Source: Bacteroidota bacterium (GTDB lineage Bacteria > Bacteroidota > Bacteroidia > 2-12-FULL-35-15). From it: a stretch of 64,000 nucleotides of DNA. The translations under genes and the position numbers were made by a program. Positions 49,642 to 58,606 of the stretch are shown piece after piece. The notes beneath the pieces were generated by a model that was given only the letters and a program-made list of their open reading frames with translations, was not told where the DNA came from and searched no databases. Positions within the stretch are counted from its first letter, which is position 1. Each line of letters begins with the position of its first letter. Location: assembly GCA_947476185.1 (NCBI GenBank), contig CANJPX010000007.1:1-64000 (forward strand). The letters run 5' to 3'.

Positions 49642-51375
49642 TTAAAATTTATTATTGCACCACATTTCAAAATTCTTTTTTTGATCGTCATTTACGGTTA
49701 ACGACTTCTGCATTTTTACTGTTTTGTAAAATGCACAAGGTCGTGGATCAAGGGTTGCTGATTTTACGATTCCACTACTTGCAAACGTTATTTGTAGAGG
49801 AACATTTCCAAAATAATTACACCATTCAGTAAAATTCGTCCCACTTGAATCTGTTTTAATTTGAATATTATTTATTGTAAGTATGTCATCATTTATTGCC
49901 AATCCATTTAAATCAGCAACAGAATCAGGATAAACCGAAACAACTTTACAAATTCCTGCAACCTCATTAACCTTTATTCCTAAAGCATTTTCGTTGAATT
50001 TTGTACAAGGGTCCATTTTTAATTCACAGCCAATAAAACTCATTGCATCTATTAATAATGGTTCATAATCCTGAGTACCATTTATATAATTATCAAAGAC
50101 ATTATCGTAAGAAGTTCCTGCAAAATGTTCAACTACACCTTTATAATCCTTATCAGAATAGCCCTTATTTTTTAAGGCGAACTCATTATACAAATAACGC
50201 ATCACATCATCCAATGAATATTTATTTTCAGAATTTTTTCTGATGAAAATATCAGTTACAAATGCCAAAAGACTTCCTTCATCATAAATATTTGTCTTAC
50301 GATTCGGGATACCGGGAACATATCCATCTAGCCAGGTATCGAAGGAAGAATCGGCAACCGATAAATTGTTCCTTCCAAAATTATCGAAATGTTTTTGCAA
50401 ACGTTCAGCGAATGTTTTTAAATATTCTTGCTCCTTAAACACACCTGACCTAAATAATAAATAATCGCCATAATAAGTAGTAACGCCTTCACACACATAT
50501 CCCAATTTAGAATAATTTTCTTTTGTATAATCGTAAGGATACATTTCAACCGGGCGAATCGTTTTGATATTCCAGGCGTGAAATAATTCGTGACAACAAA
50601 CACCCAATACATTTTCGTACAATTCACCTTTCATAAGATTATAGCCAGGTCCGAGTGCCAATACCGTGGATGTAGTGTGCTCAACACCATGATACATTTT
50701 GAAGGGCACAATTTGAAATAAAAAGTGATACGCGTCAAACGGTGCTTGTTTCATCATTTCTAGCTGATGATTACAAAATTTGATAAAATCATTTGTCAGT
50801 TTGGACCAATCAGCCTTGCATTCACCCTGCAACCACAGATTAAATTCTTTTCCTTCACAAACAAATTTATTATGCTGAAGTGCACCGGATGCAATGAAAG
50901 GAGAATCAGCCAGTTCATGGAAAGACTTACAATTAATAACATTGTTTTTATGATCTGCTCCGCAAGCAATTTTATAATCTGCAGGTAGTATCAATTTCAT
51001 TTCGCATGCTTCATTCATTTTTTCTGGAATAAAAACACAACAATTCACCGGATTCATATACAATTGTGTTGCATCCAAAAAAGTTGAACCTGCATTCAGA
51101 TCTGCCGCATAATAATTGTATTTTATATGCAGTTCAGAAACGCCTTTCGTTTGAACCTTCCAGCAATCTTTATTTATTTTTTGAAATTTCAGAGCATTAC
51201 CTTTCTGATCAAAGGCTGCCCATTTCTGAATATTTTTCGCAAAATTACCTAATTCATATCGCCCTGGGCGCCATGCTGGAAGCTGAACAAATGTTTCGTC
51301 CTGCATAACCTCAGTTATAAATTCAATATCGATAAAGTGATTATGTGGTTTGGTATAGGATATAATGTATTTCAT
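49642..51375 (-). CDS. M61 family glycyl-aminopeptidase-like metallopeptidase with PDZ domain
   Basis: CCHELFHAWNIKTIRP (HExxH); YVCEGVTTYYGDY; C-terminal PDZ-like region. ORF track start 51420; MKYIISY at 51375 preferred. Confidence 0.92.
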   Translation of the reverse strand: MKYIISYTKPHNHFIDIEFITEVMQDETFVQLPAWRPGRYELGNFAKNIQKWAAFDQKGNALKFQKINKDCWKVQTKGVSELHIKYNYYAADLNAGSTFLDATQLYMNPVNCCVFIPEKMNEACEMKLILPADYKIACGADHKNNVINCKSFHELADSPFIASGALQHNKFVCEGKEFNLWLQGECKADWSKLTNDFIKFCNHQLEMMKQAPFDAYHFLFQIVPFKMYHGVEHTTSTVLALGPGYNLMKGELYENVLGVCCHELFHAWNIKTIRPVEMYPYDYTKENYSKLGYVCEGVTTYYGDYLLFRSGVFKEQEYLKTFAERLQKHFDNFGRNNLSVADSSFDTWLDGYVPGIPNRKTNIYDEGSLLAFVTDIFIRKNSENKYSLDDVMRYLYNEFALKNKGYSDKDYKGVVEHFAGTSYDNVFDNYINGTQDYEPLLIDAMSFIGCELKMDPCTKFNENALGIKVNEVAGICKVVSVYPDSVADLNGLAINDDILTINNIQIKTDSSGTNFTEWCNYFGNVPLQITFASSGIVKSATLDPRPCAFYKTVKMQKSLTVNDDQKKNFEMWCNNKF

Positions 51376-51396
51376 AGTTAGGGATAAAAAAATTGC

Positions 51397-51418
51397 CTCC
51401 GACACCGCTCGGGGCGAC
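51397..51418. repeat. divergent REP-like repeat copy
   Basis: CTCCGACACCGCTCGGGGCGAC upstream of the M61 peptidase start. Confidence 0.5.
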
Positions 51419-51550
51419 AAATAAATTTTTACGAATTTACAAATTCAAAGTGATAAAAACACAGATTCGTAAATTCGTATTAATTCGCAATCCGTACCAA
51501 TTATTTTTGTTACTTTCGTAATTCATTATACACATTAAAATTTTCAAAAT

Positions 51551-52936
51551 ATGAGTTACGATTTAATAGTAGTAGGCAGTGGACCAGGTGGTTATGTGGC
51601 TGCGATCAGAGCATCACAACTTGGGTTAAAAACAGCCATTGTAGAACGCGAAAACCTTGGTGGCATCTGCCTTAATTGGGGATGTATTCCAACAAAAGCA
51701 TTGTTAAAAAGTGCACAAGTCTTTGAATACCTGAACCATGCTGCTGATTACGGTATCACCGTTAAAGGTGGAGAAGTTGATTTTAATGCAGTTGTAAAAC
51801 GCAGTCGTGATGTGGCAGATGGAATGAGTAAAGGTGTTCAATTCTTATTGAAAAAAAATAAAATTGATGTCATCAATGGCAGCGGTAAAATAAAAGCAGG
51901 TAAAAAAGTTGATGTAACAGCAGACGGCAAAACAACTACGTACGAAGCAAAACATATTATAATTGCTACCGGTGCACGCTCACGTGCTCTGCCAAATCTT
52001 CCGCAAGACGGAAAAAAAATTATCGGATATCGTGAAGCATTGACTTTGCCTAAAATGCCTAAAACAATGGTTGTTGTAGGTTCCGGTGCAATTGGAAGTG
52101 AGTTTGCATATTTTTATGCAACGATGGGAACAAAAGTTACTTTGGTGGAATTTTTGCCAAACATCGTTCCTTTTGAAGATGCCGAAGTTTCAAAACAATT
52201 GTTACGCTCATTCAAAAAAATGGGAATTGATGTTATGACAGAATCAAACGTAGAACGTGTTGATATAACAGGTTCTGATTGCAAAGTTTATATCAAGACC
52301 AAGAATGCAGATAAAATTGTTGAAGCAGAAGTAGTATTATCGGCTGTTGGCATTCAAGCAAATATCGAAAATATCGGACTGGAAGAAACCGGTATTGCAA
52401 CTGATAAAGGAAAAATTTTAACAAACCCATATTATCAGACAAATATCCCGGGATATTATGCGATCGGTGATTGCGTTGCCGGACAAGCACTTGCACATGT
52501 CGCATCTGCAGAAGGTATAATTTGTGTTGAAAAAATTGCAGGACAGAATCCTGAGCCATTAGATTATAACAATATTCCAGGATGTACTTATTGTCAGCCG
52601 GAAATTGCATCTGTTGGAATGACGGAAGCAAAAGCAATTGAATCCGGAAGAGAAATAAAAATTGGAAAATTCCCTTTCTCAGCAAGCGGAAAGGCAAGTG
52701 CTGCAGGAGCGAAAGATGGATTTGTAAAATTAATTTTTGATGCGAAATATGGCGAATTATTAGGTGCACATATGATCGGAGCGAATGTTACGGAAATGAT
52801 CGCAGAGATCGTTGCTATCCGTAAATTAGAAACGACTGGACATGAATTGATAAAAACAGTTCACCCTCATCCAACAATGAGTGAAGCAATTATGGAAGCT
52901 GCTGCTGCCGCGTATGGAGAAGTGATTCATATGTAA
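51551..52936 (+). CDS. lpd: dihydrolipoyl dehydrogenase
   Basis: GSGPGGYVAAIRASQLG; GGICLNWGCIPTKALL (redox Cys pair); VGSGAIGSEFAYF; HPHPTMSEAIMEAA. Confidence 0.97.
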   Translation: MSYDLIVVGSGPGGYVAAIRASQLGLKTAIVERENLGGICLNWGCIPTKALLKSAQVFEYLNHAADYGITVKGGEVDFNAVVKRSRDVADGMSKGVQFLLKKNKIDVINGSGKIKAGKKVDVTADGKTTTYEAKHIIIATGARSRALPNLPQDGKKIIGYREALTLPKMPKTMVVVGSGAIGSEFAYFYATMGTKVTLVEFLPNIVPFEDAEVSKQLLRSFKKMGIDVMTESNVERVDITGSDCKVYIKTKNADKIVEAEVVLSAVGIQANIENIGLEETGIATDKGKILTNPYYQTNIPGYYAIGDCVAGQALAHVASAEGIICVEKIAGQNPEPLDYNNIPGCTYCQPEIASVGMTEAKAIESGREIKIGKFPFSASGKASAAGAKDGFVKLIFDAKYGELLGAHMIGANVTEMIAEIVAIRKLETTGHELIKTVHPHPTMSEAIMEAAAAAYGEVIHM

Positions 52937-52984
52937 TCATTCTCTAAACTCGATTGGCTCAACCCTTGCAAAATTTTGTGTATT

Positions 52985-53008
52985 GTCATGTTGAGCCTGT
53001 CGAAAGAT
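52985..53008. repeat. REP-like repeat copy downstream of lpd
   Basis: GTCATGTTGAGCCTGTCGAAAGAT. Confidence 0.7.
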
Positions 53009-53056
53009 ATGAGCAGTCCTATGCAAACGCTTTGAAATTTTGTACCTGTCTCTAAC

Positions 53057-53091
53057 AAAAAAAAGTCCCGAAGAAATTCGGGACTTTTTTT
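53057..53091. terminator. bidirectional terminator between lpd and the 53111..53449 gene
   Basis: AAAAAAAAGTCCCGAAgaaaTTCGGGACTTTTTTT. Confidence 0.85.
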
Positions 53092-53110
53092 ATTTCATTA
53101 AATTGAATAA

Positions 53111-53449
53111 CTAATGAGCATCAAAATAAAAGCGGAAATTATTTTTTGAGTGCATTTTATTTTCGATGCACTTTATCGCTTCGTCAATTAGAAATGCGTG
53201 AAGATCTTCCTGCGAATAATCAATGATCTGATTCAGCAAATCGGGTAATGCATCAGGGATTTGTAAATAGTTTTCTGCATTAAATAATAAGAATTTCTTT
53301 TTCTGAGCGATATAAAATACAATATAAAAATCGTCCTCATGCTCAAATGCAATGACTTTATCCATTGAAAAATCCAAAGGAAGTTGTTCGCATTTCTCAA
53401 GAAAAAAATAAATATCAGTAGTATTTTCTTTCCTGTATTGCATACACAC
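53111..53449 (-). CDS. hypothetical protein
   Basis: 112-aa ORF directly following the methyltransferase gene on the same strand; no recognised family. Confidence 0.6.
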   Translation of the reverse strand: MCMQYRKENTTDIYFFLEKCEQLPLDFSMDKVIAFEHEDDFYIVFYIAQKKKFLLFNAENYLQIPDALPDLLNQIIDYSQEDLHAFLIDEAIKCIENKMHSKNNFRFYFDAH

Positions 53450-54652
53450 TTAATTCAGCCTTTTCAATTTAGCCATATAAAACCCATCAAATCCTTCACT
53501 TGGGAGCACTTTACGATCTTCGATAAATTCGAAGTTTGAATTATTCTCTAAAAACAGCTCTACTTGTTGTTGATTTTCACTTGGCAAAATACTGCAAGTT
53601 GCATAAACCATTATTCCACCGGGCTTTAGCATTTGTGAATAGTTGCTTATAATCTGCTGTTGCATTCTCTTTGTTTCTTTGATAAAATCCAAACTCAATT
53701 TCCATTTTGCATCAGGATTTCTTCTGATAACGCCTAAACCCGAGCAAGGAACATCAAGCAATAACCTATCTGCAGAATCTTTCAATTTCTTTACTTCCTC
53801 ATTATTAATTATTTTGGTTTTAACAACCGTTACTCCACCTCTATCCGCACGTTTTTTTAATTCAGATAATTTACGCTCTTCAACATCCATTGAAAAAATT
53901 CTTCCTGAATTATTCATCATTGCTGCAATATGGAGGGATTTGCCACCCGCTCCGGCACATGCATCGATCACCGTCATTCCCTCCTTCAGATCCAAAAACG
54001 GAGCGATCATTTGTGAAGAGGCATCCTGTATCTCAAAAAATCCTTGTTTGTATTCCGAAAGTTGTTGAAGACTCTGACGTTTACTTAACATCAAGGCATC
54101 GTGATAATCTCCAATTATTGTTGTTTCAACTGATTCCTGATCCAACAAGCGTTGCAATTGTATCCTGTTTGTTTTTAAGGTATTTACTCTTAAGACAACT
54201 TTCGCTTCTTTGTTTAACTCGGCAAGTTCATTTGTCCAAACAGTTTCACCCAATTCCAGACTGCCAAGTTCATCCAACCAATCGGGAATGGATTCACGAT
54301 ATTTCCGAATTTGTTTTGCTTCTTTGGCAGCCAATAAGATCTCCGCTTTATCGATTCCTCGGAACTCTTCCCAATCTGGCAATTCCACTTCATTCATTAT
54401 TTGCCATGCGGCAAAAATTTTCCAGAATTCGGAAGATTGTCGGGGCGCTTCAATAGAAGCCGATCTCAAGATCAACCTCCACCAACGCACCATTTCGTAT
54501 GTTGTTTCAGCGATAAAACGCCTGTCGCGGGAGCCCCAGCGGGAATTCTGTTTCAGCACCTGTTCAACAGCTTTATCGGCATATACTCCTCCAATAAAAA
54601 TCTGTTGAAGCGTATCAATTACTGCTTGTACGAGCGTTCTGTGTAATTTCAT
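53450..54652 (-). CDS. RsmB/NSUN-type (NOL1/NOP2/Sun) RNA m5C methyltransferase
   Basis: VIDACAGAGGKSLHIA; LLLDVPCSGLGVIRRNPDAKWK; YATCSILPSENQQQVE. Confidence 0.94.
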   Translation of the reverse strand: MKLHRTLVQAVIDTLQQIFIGGVYADKAVEQVLKQNSRWGSRDRRFIAETTYEMVRWWRLILRSASIEAPRQSSEFWKIFAAWQIMNEVELPDWEEFRGIDKAEILLAAKEAKQIRKYRESIPDWLDELGSLELGETVWTNELAELNKEAKVVLRVNTLKTNRIQLQRLLDQESVETTIIGDYHDALMLSKRQSLQQLSEYKQGFFEIQDASSQMIAPFLDLKEGMTVIDACAGAGGKSLHIAAMMNNSGRIFSMDVEERKLSELKKRADRGGVTVVKTKIINNEEVKKLKDSADRLLLDVPCSGLGVIRRNPDAKWKLSLDFIKETKRMQQQIISNYSQMLKPGGIMVYATCSILPSENQQQVELFLENNSNFEFIEDRKVLPSEGFDGFYMAKLKRLN

Positions 54653-54728
54653 TTCTATTAACTATCAGATGTGCAAAAATACATATTACTTGTTTTATAA
54701 ACCTGATAAATCATAAGTAAAAATCTGT

Positions 54729-54736
54729 ATTTTTGA
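54729..54736 (+). promoter_or_regulatory. Bacteroidota-type -7 element (TAnnTTTG) upstream of recR
   Basis: TATTTTTG just before the recR ATG. Confidence 0.35.
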
Positions 54737-54740
54737 TGTT

Positions 54741-55361
54741 ATGAACTTCTCCTCCAAACTAATCGAAGAAGCTGTAAATGAATTCAGTAAATTACCGGGT
54801 GTTGGTAAGCGTACAGCCTTACGTTTCGTTTTACATTTGATGAAACAAGATATTACCGAGGTCAATCAATTTGGAAATGCATTCATCAAATTGCGAAACG
54901 AATTACGTTATTGCGAAAAATGCCACAATGTTTCAGATAAACCTCTGTGTGAGGTGTGTGCAAACCCGAATAGAGACAGCAGCTTAACCTGTGTTGTAGA
55001 AGATATCAGAGATGTAATGGCGATCGAGAACACACAACAATATCGTGGCGTTTACCACGTTTTAGGAGGTATTATTTCTCCGATGGATGGCATTGGTCCA
55101 AGTGACCTGAACATTGAAACGTTAGTTCAGAAAGCCTCTACAGGAGAGATAAAAGAAGTGATAATGGCTTTAAGCACAACGATGGAAGGCGATACAACTA
55201 ATTTCTATATCTATAAACGGTTAAAAGATTTTGATCTGAAAGTTACTACTATTGCACGCGGTATCTCTATCGGTGATGAGTTGGAGTATGCCGATGAAAT
55301 TACATTGGGGCGTTCAATTGTGAATCGTACTCTTTACGAAAATTCGCTTTCCTTTAAATGA
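54741..55361 (+). CDS. recR: recombination mediator RecR
   Basis: [33 protein letters not shown] zinc motif; Toprim [13 protein letters not shown]...[16 protein letters not shown]. Confidence 0.98.
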   Translation: MNFSSKLIEEAVNEFSKLPGVGKRTALRFVLHLMKQDITEVNQFGNAFIKLRNELRYCEKCHNVSDKPLCEVCANPNRDSSLTCVVEDIRDVMAIENTQQYRGVYHVLGGIISPMDGIGPSDLNIETLVQKASTGEIKEVIMALSTTMEGDTTNFYIYKRLKDFDLKVTTIARGISIGDELEYADEITLGRSIVNRTLYENSLSFK

Positions 55362-55367
55362 TATTCT

Positions 55368-55412
55368 GATATACCAATTAGCAGATGTGCCGATATACCG
55401 ATTTAGCAGATG
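55368..55412. repeat. ~22-bp imperfect direct repeat (tgatataccaattagcagatg / cgatataccgatttagcagatg)
   Basis: Directly read immediately upstream of the S23 ORF. Confidence 0.85.
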
Positions 55413-55427
55413 AGTAAAAATTAATTT

Positions 55428-55796
55428 ATGGAATATAAAAAAGATAACCTGATTCTAGATCTTACATTCAATTTTTCATTAGAAATTGTAAAGTACACAG
55501 AACAACTAGAAGGATTAAAAAAATATAATTTATCAAATCAATTATTTAGAAGCGGTACAAGCATAGGAGCAAATGTGCATGAATCTCAAAATGCAGAAAG
55601 CAAAGCAGATTTTATTCATAAACTCAAAATATCTGCAAAAGAAGCCGAAGAAACAAAATATTGGCTAAAAATTTGTCAAAACTCGTCTAATTACACCGAT
55701 TGTAAGCATCTTTTATTGCAAATTGAAAGTATTAATAAAGTTTTAGGTAAGATTATCTCATCGTCAAAGACAAACTCTCAAACGTATGCACAATAA
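55428..55796 (+). CDS. four helix bundle protein (S23 / 23S-rRNA IVS family, Avd-like)
   Basis: DLTFNFSLEIVKYTEQL...LSNQLFRSGTSIGANVHESQNAESKADFIHKLKISAKEAEETKYWLKI, the canonical S23 signature. Confidence 0.95.
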   Translation: MEYKKDNLILDLTFNFSLEIVKYTEQLEGLKKYNLSNQLFRSGTSIGANVHESQNAESKADFIHKLKISAKEAEETKYWLKICQNSSNYTDCKHLLLQIESINKVLGKIISSSKTNSQTYAQ

Positions 55797-55819
55797 TCTT
55801 TTCATTTTAAATCCAATCG

Positions 55820-55851
55820 GCACATCTGCACATCTGCACATCTGCACATCT
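55820..55851. repeat. (GCACATCT)x4 perfect octamer tandem repeat
   Basis: Directly read: gcacatctgcacatctgcacatctgcacatct. Confidence 0.95.
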
Positions 55852-55901
55852 GCTAATACTCGTTTCGGCAGAACAATCACTGTTAACACTCAAGCCTCTA
55901 A

Positions 55902-57857
55902 ATGAAACTAAGTGTTATAATCGTTAACTACAACGTCCAACATTTTTTAGAACAATGTTTACATTCCGTGTGCAAAGCATCTAAGAATGTTTCTACTGAA
56001 ATATTTGTTGTCGACAATAACTCTGTTGATGGTTCAATTGCTATGGTGAAACAAAAGTTTCCCGAAGTTCAACTAATCGAAAATAAAAAGAATACCGGAT
56101 TTTCATTCGCCAATAACCAGGCAATGCGAATTGCAAAAGGCGAATACATTTTACTGCTGAATCCCGATACAGTTGTTGAAGAAGACACCTTTGAAAAGGT
56201 AATAGCCTTTATGGATACACATCCTGATGCCGGTGGCCTGGGTGTAAAAATGCTGGATGGCAAAGGAAAATTTTTACCTGAATCGAAACGTGGACTTCCT
56301 ACTCCAACTGTTGCATTTTATAAAATTTTCGGACTCTCCCGATTATTTCCAAGATCAAAAACATTTGGTAAATATCACCTGGGATTTTTAGATAAAGACA
56401 AGATACATGAAGTGGACATTCTTTCAGGGGCTTTTATGCTGATGCGAAAAAGTGCATTGGATAAAGTTGGTTTACTTGATGAAACATTTTTTATGTATGG
56501 TGAAGACATCGATCTTTCGTATCGGATCATTTTAGGAGGTTATAAGAATTATTATTTCCCCGAAACCCGCATCATACACTATAAAGGAGAAAGCACAAAA
56601 AAAAGCAGCGTAAACTACGTGTTTGTTTTTTACAAAGCAATGGTGATTTTTGCACAAAAACATTTTTCACAAAAGAATGCAAAACTTTTTTCTTTCCTGA
56701 TCTATTTTGCGATCTATTTAAGAGCCGGAGCTGCCATTTTAATTCGATTCCTAAAATCAATTGCATTACCGTCTTTTGATTTCGGATTAATTATGATTGG
56801 ATTGATCCTTATAAAAGATTATTACGAAAAAAATATCAAATTTATTCAAGGTGGTTCTTATTCTGACGCACTTATCTCTATTGCATTTCCCGCTTATATC
56901 CTTGTTTGGATGTTTACCGTTTATCTGAGTGGAGGATACGACAAACCTGTTCGCTTATTCCGAATCATTCGAGGTATTTTAGTTGGAACAGGAATTATTT
57001 TGATCGGATATTCTTTATTACCTGAAGCCTACCGTTTCTCAAGAGCCTTGATATTATTTGGAATGGGCTGGGTTGTTCTTTCGTATTTAATTTCCCGACT
57101 GACATTTCATTTTGCAGGATTCAAATCCTTTAATTTAAATCCCGATCAAAGTAAACGGATCGCCATCATTGGCAAACAAGAGGAATTTGAACGTGTAAGG
57201 GGATTGCTAAAACAAACAAGAATAAATACAAGTTTTTTAGGATTTATAAGTGCAGATGACAATGGAAATACTCACGAAGATTTTGTTGGCAATATCAATC
57301 AGATCGGAGAAGTAATTGAAATATACAAGATCAATGAAGTGATCTTTTGTTCGCGGGATATTTCCGCGCAAGGGATCATCGATTACATGCATACCTTAGT
57401 ATCTGCTGATGTAGATTTTAAAATCGCACCTCCTGAAAGTTTATCTATCATAGGAAGTAACTCCATAGATACTGCAGGTGATCTTTATATCATTGATGTA
57501 AATTCTATTGGCAAACCGAAGAATAAAAGAAACAAACGCCTGTTTGATGTTTTATCAAGTGGACTATTTGTAATACTTTCACCTCTTCTTATTTTATTCC
57601 AGGAAAACAAGATCGGATTTCTGAAGAATATTTTTTCTATTTTATTCGGTTTTAAATCATGGGTTGGTTATGGCCGCGACAAACATGATCATTTACCAAA
57701 ACTTAAACCTTCTGTCCTTTCACCTTCTGATGCAATAAAAAATATTCCAATTAATGCTGACACACGAAATCGCTTGCACCTTGTCTATTCAAAAGATTAT
57801 AAGATCGAAAATGATTTGAATATTGTATGGAAGGGAATTAAGAAATTAGGGAATTAG
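55902..57857 (+). CDS. GT2 glycosyltransferase fused to TM segments, CoA-binding-like domain and sugar-phosphate-transferase-like tail
   Basis: N-term LSVIIVNYNVQHFLEQCL...ENKKNTGFSFANNQAM...LLNPDTVV; C-term RIAIIGKQEEFERV... then KRLFDVLSSGLFVILSPLLIL resembling the start of PF02397. Confidence 0.85.
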   Translation: MKLSVIIVNYNVQHFLEQCLHSVCKASKNVSTEIFVVDNNSVDGSIAMVKQKFPEVQLIENKKNTGFSFANNQAMRIAKGEYILLLNPDTVVEEDTFEKVIAFMDTHPDAGGLGVKMLDGKGKFLPESKRGLPTPTVAFYKIFGLSRLFPRSKTFGKYHLGFLDKDKIHEVDILSGAFMLMRKSALDKVGLLDETFFMYGEDIDLSYRIILGGYKNYYFPETRIIHYKGESTKKSSVNYVFVFYKAMVIFAQKHFSQKNAKLFSFLIYFAIYLRAGAAILIRFLKSIALPSFDFGLIMIGLILIKDYYEKNIKFIQGGSYSDALISIAFPAYILVWMFTVYLSGGYDKPVRLFRIIRGILVGTGIILIGYSLLPEAYRFSRALILFGMGWVVLSYLISRLTFHFAGFKSFNLNPDQSKRIAIIGKQEEFERVRGLLKQTRINTSFLGFISADDNGNTHEDFVGNINQIGEVIEIYKINEVIFCSRDISAQGIIDYMHTLVSADVDFKIAPPESLSIIGSNSIDTAGDLYIIDVNSIGKPKNKRNKRLFDVLSSGLFVILSPLLILFQENKIGFLKNIFSILFGFKSWVGYGRDKHDHLPKLKPSVLSPSDAIKNIPINADTRNRLHLVYSKDYKIENDLNIVWKGIKKLGN

Positions 57858-57918
57858 TTGGAACGCTATCAGAACTAAGAAAAAAACAGTCGAATAAAAT
57901 ATCGTGGATAAATAAAAT

Positions 57919-58431
57919 TTATTTTTTTGCCGACTTCACCTGCATCAACAAATCAAAAAGTTTAGCTGTTGCCACTGCATCTCCTTCAGCTCTATGCCGT
58001 GCATTATTAGGAATCCTTAACGCTTCGCACAATTTCCCTAAGCTATAGGATTTATGTCCTGGAATTAATTTTCTACTTAGTTGAACGGTACATAATTTAT
58101 TGCGTTCATAATTAAAACCCAGAGAAGCGAATTCTGCTTTTATAAAATTGTAATCAAAACTTACATTGTGTGCAACAAATGTTTTGTTTTCGGTAAGCTC
58201 ATGAATTTTTTTTGCCACCTGATGAAATTTCGGCGCACCATTTACCATTTGATTGGAGATCCCTGTAATGCTGGTGTATAAGGGCTGTATGTAACATTCT
58301 GGATCGATCAGGGTAGAGAATTTTTCTACGACCGATAAACCATCGTGAATTAAAATACAGATTTCGGTAATCCTTCCATTGGGATAATTAAATTTCCCAC
58401 CACATGTCTCTATATCTATGATTGCAAACAT
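57919..58431 (-). CDS. DnaQ-like 3'-5' exonuclease domain protein
   Basis: FAIIDIETCGGK (DxE), FVAHNVSFDYNFIKAEF, RHRAEGDAVATAKL. ORF track start 58467; 58431 preferred. Confidence 0.92.
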   Translation of the reverse strand: MFAIIDIETCGGKFNYPNGRITEICILIHDGLSVVEKFSTLIDPECYIQPLYTSITGISNQMVNGAPKFHQVAKKIHELTENKTFVAHNVSFDYNFIKAEFASLGFNYERNKLCTVQLSRKLIPGHKSYSLGKLCEALRIPNNARHRAEGDAVATAKLFDLLMQVKSAKK

Positions 58432-58462
58432 TTTACGAAGATAGTAGTTCGCTACAAGTTTT

Positions 58463-58602
58463 ACCACAGATTACACAGATTTTCACAGATAAAATTTGAA
58501 AAACTATTTCAACACTATCTTTTACGCCTAACACTTATATTTATAAATATAAATATTAAACAGAAAAATAAAAAATCTGCGTAAATCTGTGTAATCTGTG
58601 GT
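58463..58602. mobile_element. 140-bp MITE-like element with 28-bp terminal inverted repeats
   Basis: ACCACAGATTACACAGATTTTCACAGAT (58463-58490) versus ATCTGCGTAAATCTGTGTAATCTGTGGT (58575-58602): 26/28 inverted match; no ORF inside. Confidence 0.7.
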
Positions 58603-58606
58603 GAGC

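Larger units (their letters stand above)
55377..55857 (+). mobile_element. putative repeat-bounded cassette carrying the S23 four-helix-bundle gene
   Basis: ATTAGCAGATGTGC (55377-55390) and its exact reverse complement GCACATCTGCTAAT (55844-55857) enclose the ORF. Confidence 0.6.

Noticed and set aside
53643-54646. Several plus-strand ORFs (141, 188, 132, 81 aa) opposite the RNA methyltransferase gene
   Set aside because: Antisense to a clearly conserved gene; no signature and overlapping one another in different frames.
55820-55857. Octamer array considered as a CRISPR remnant
   Set aside because: Unit is 8 bp with no spacers and no cas genes nearby; it forms part of the inverted end of the S23 cassette instead.
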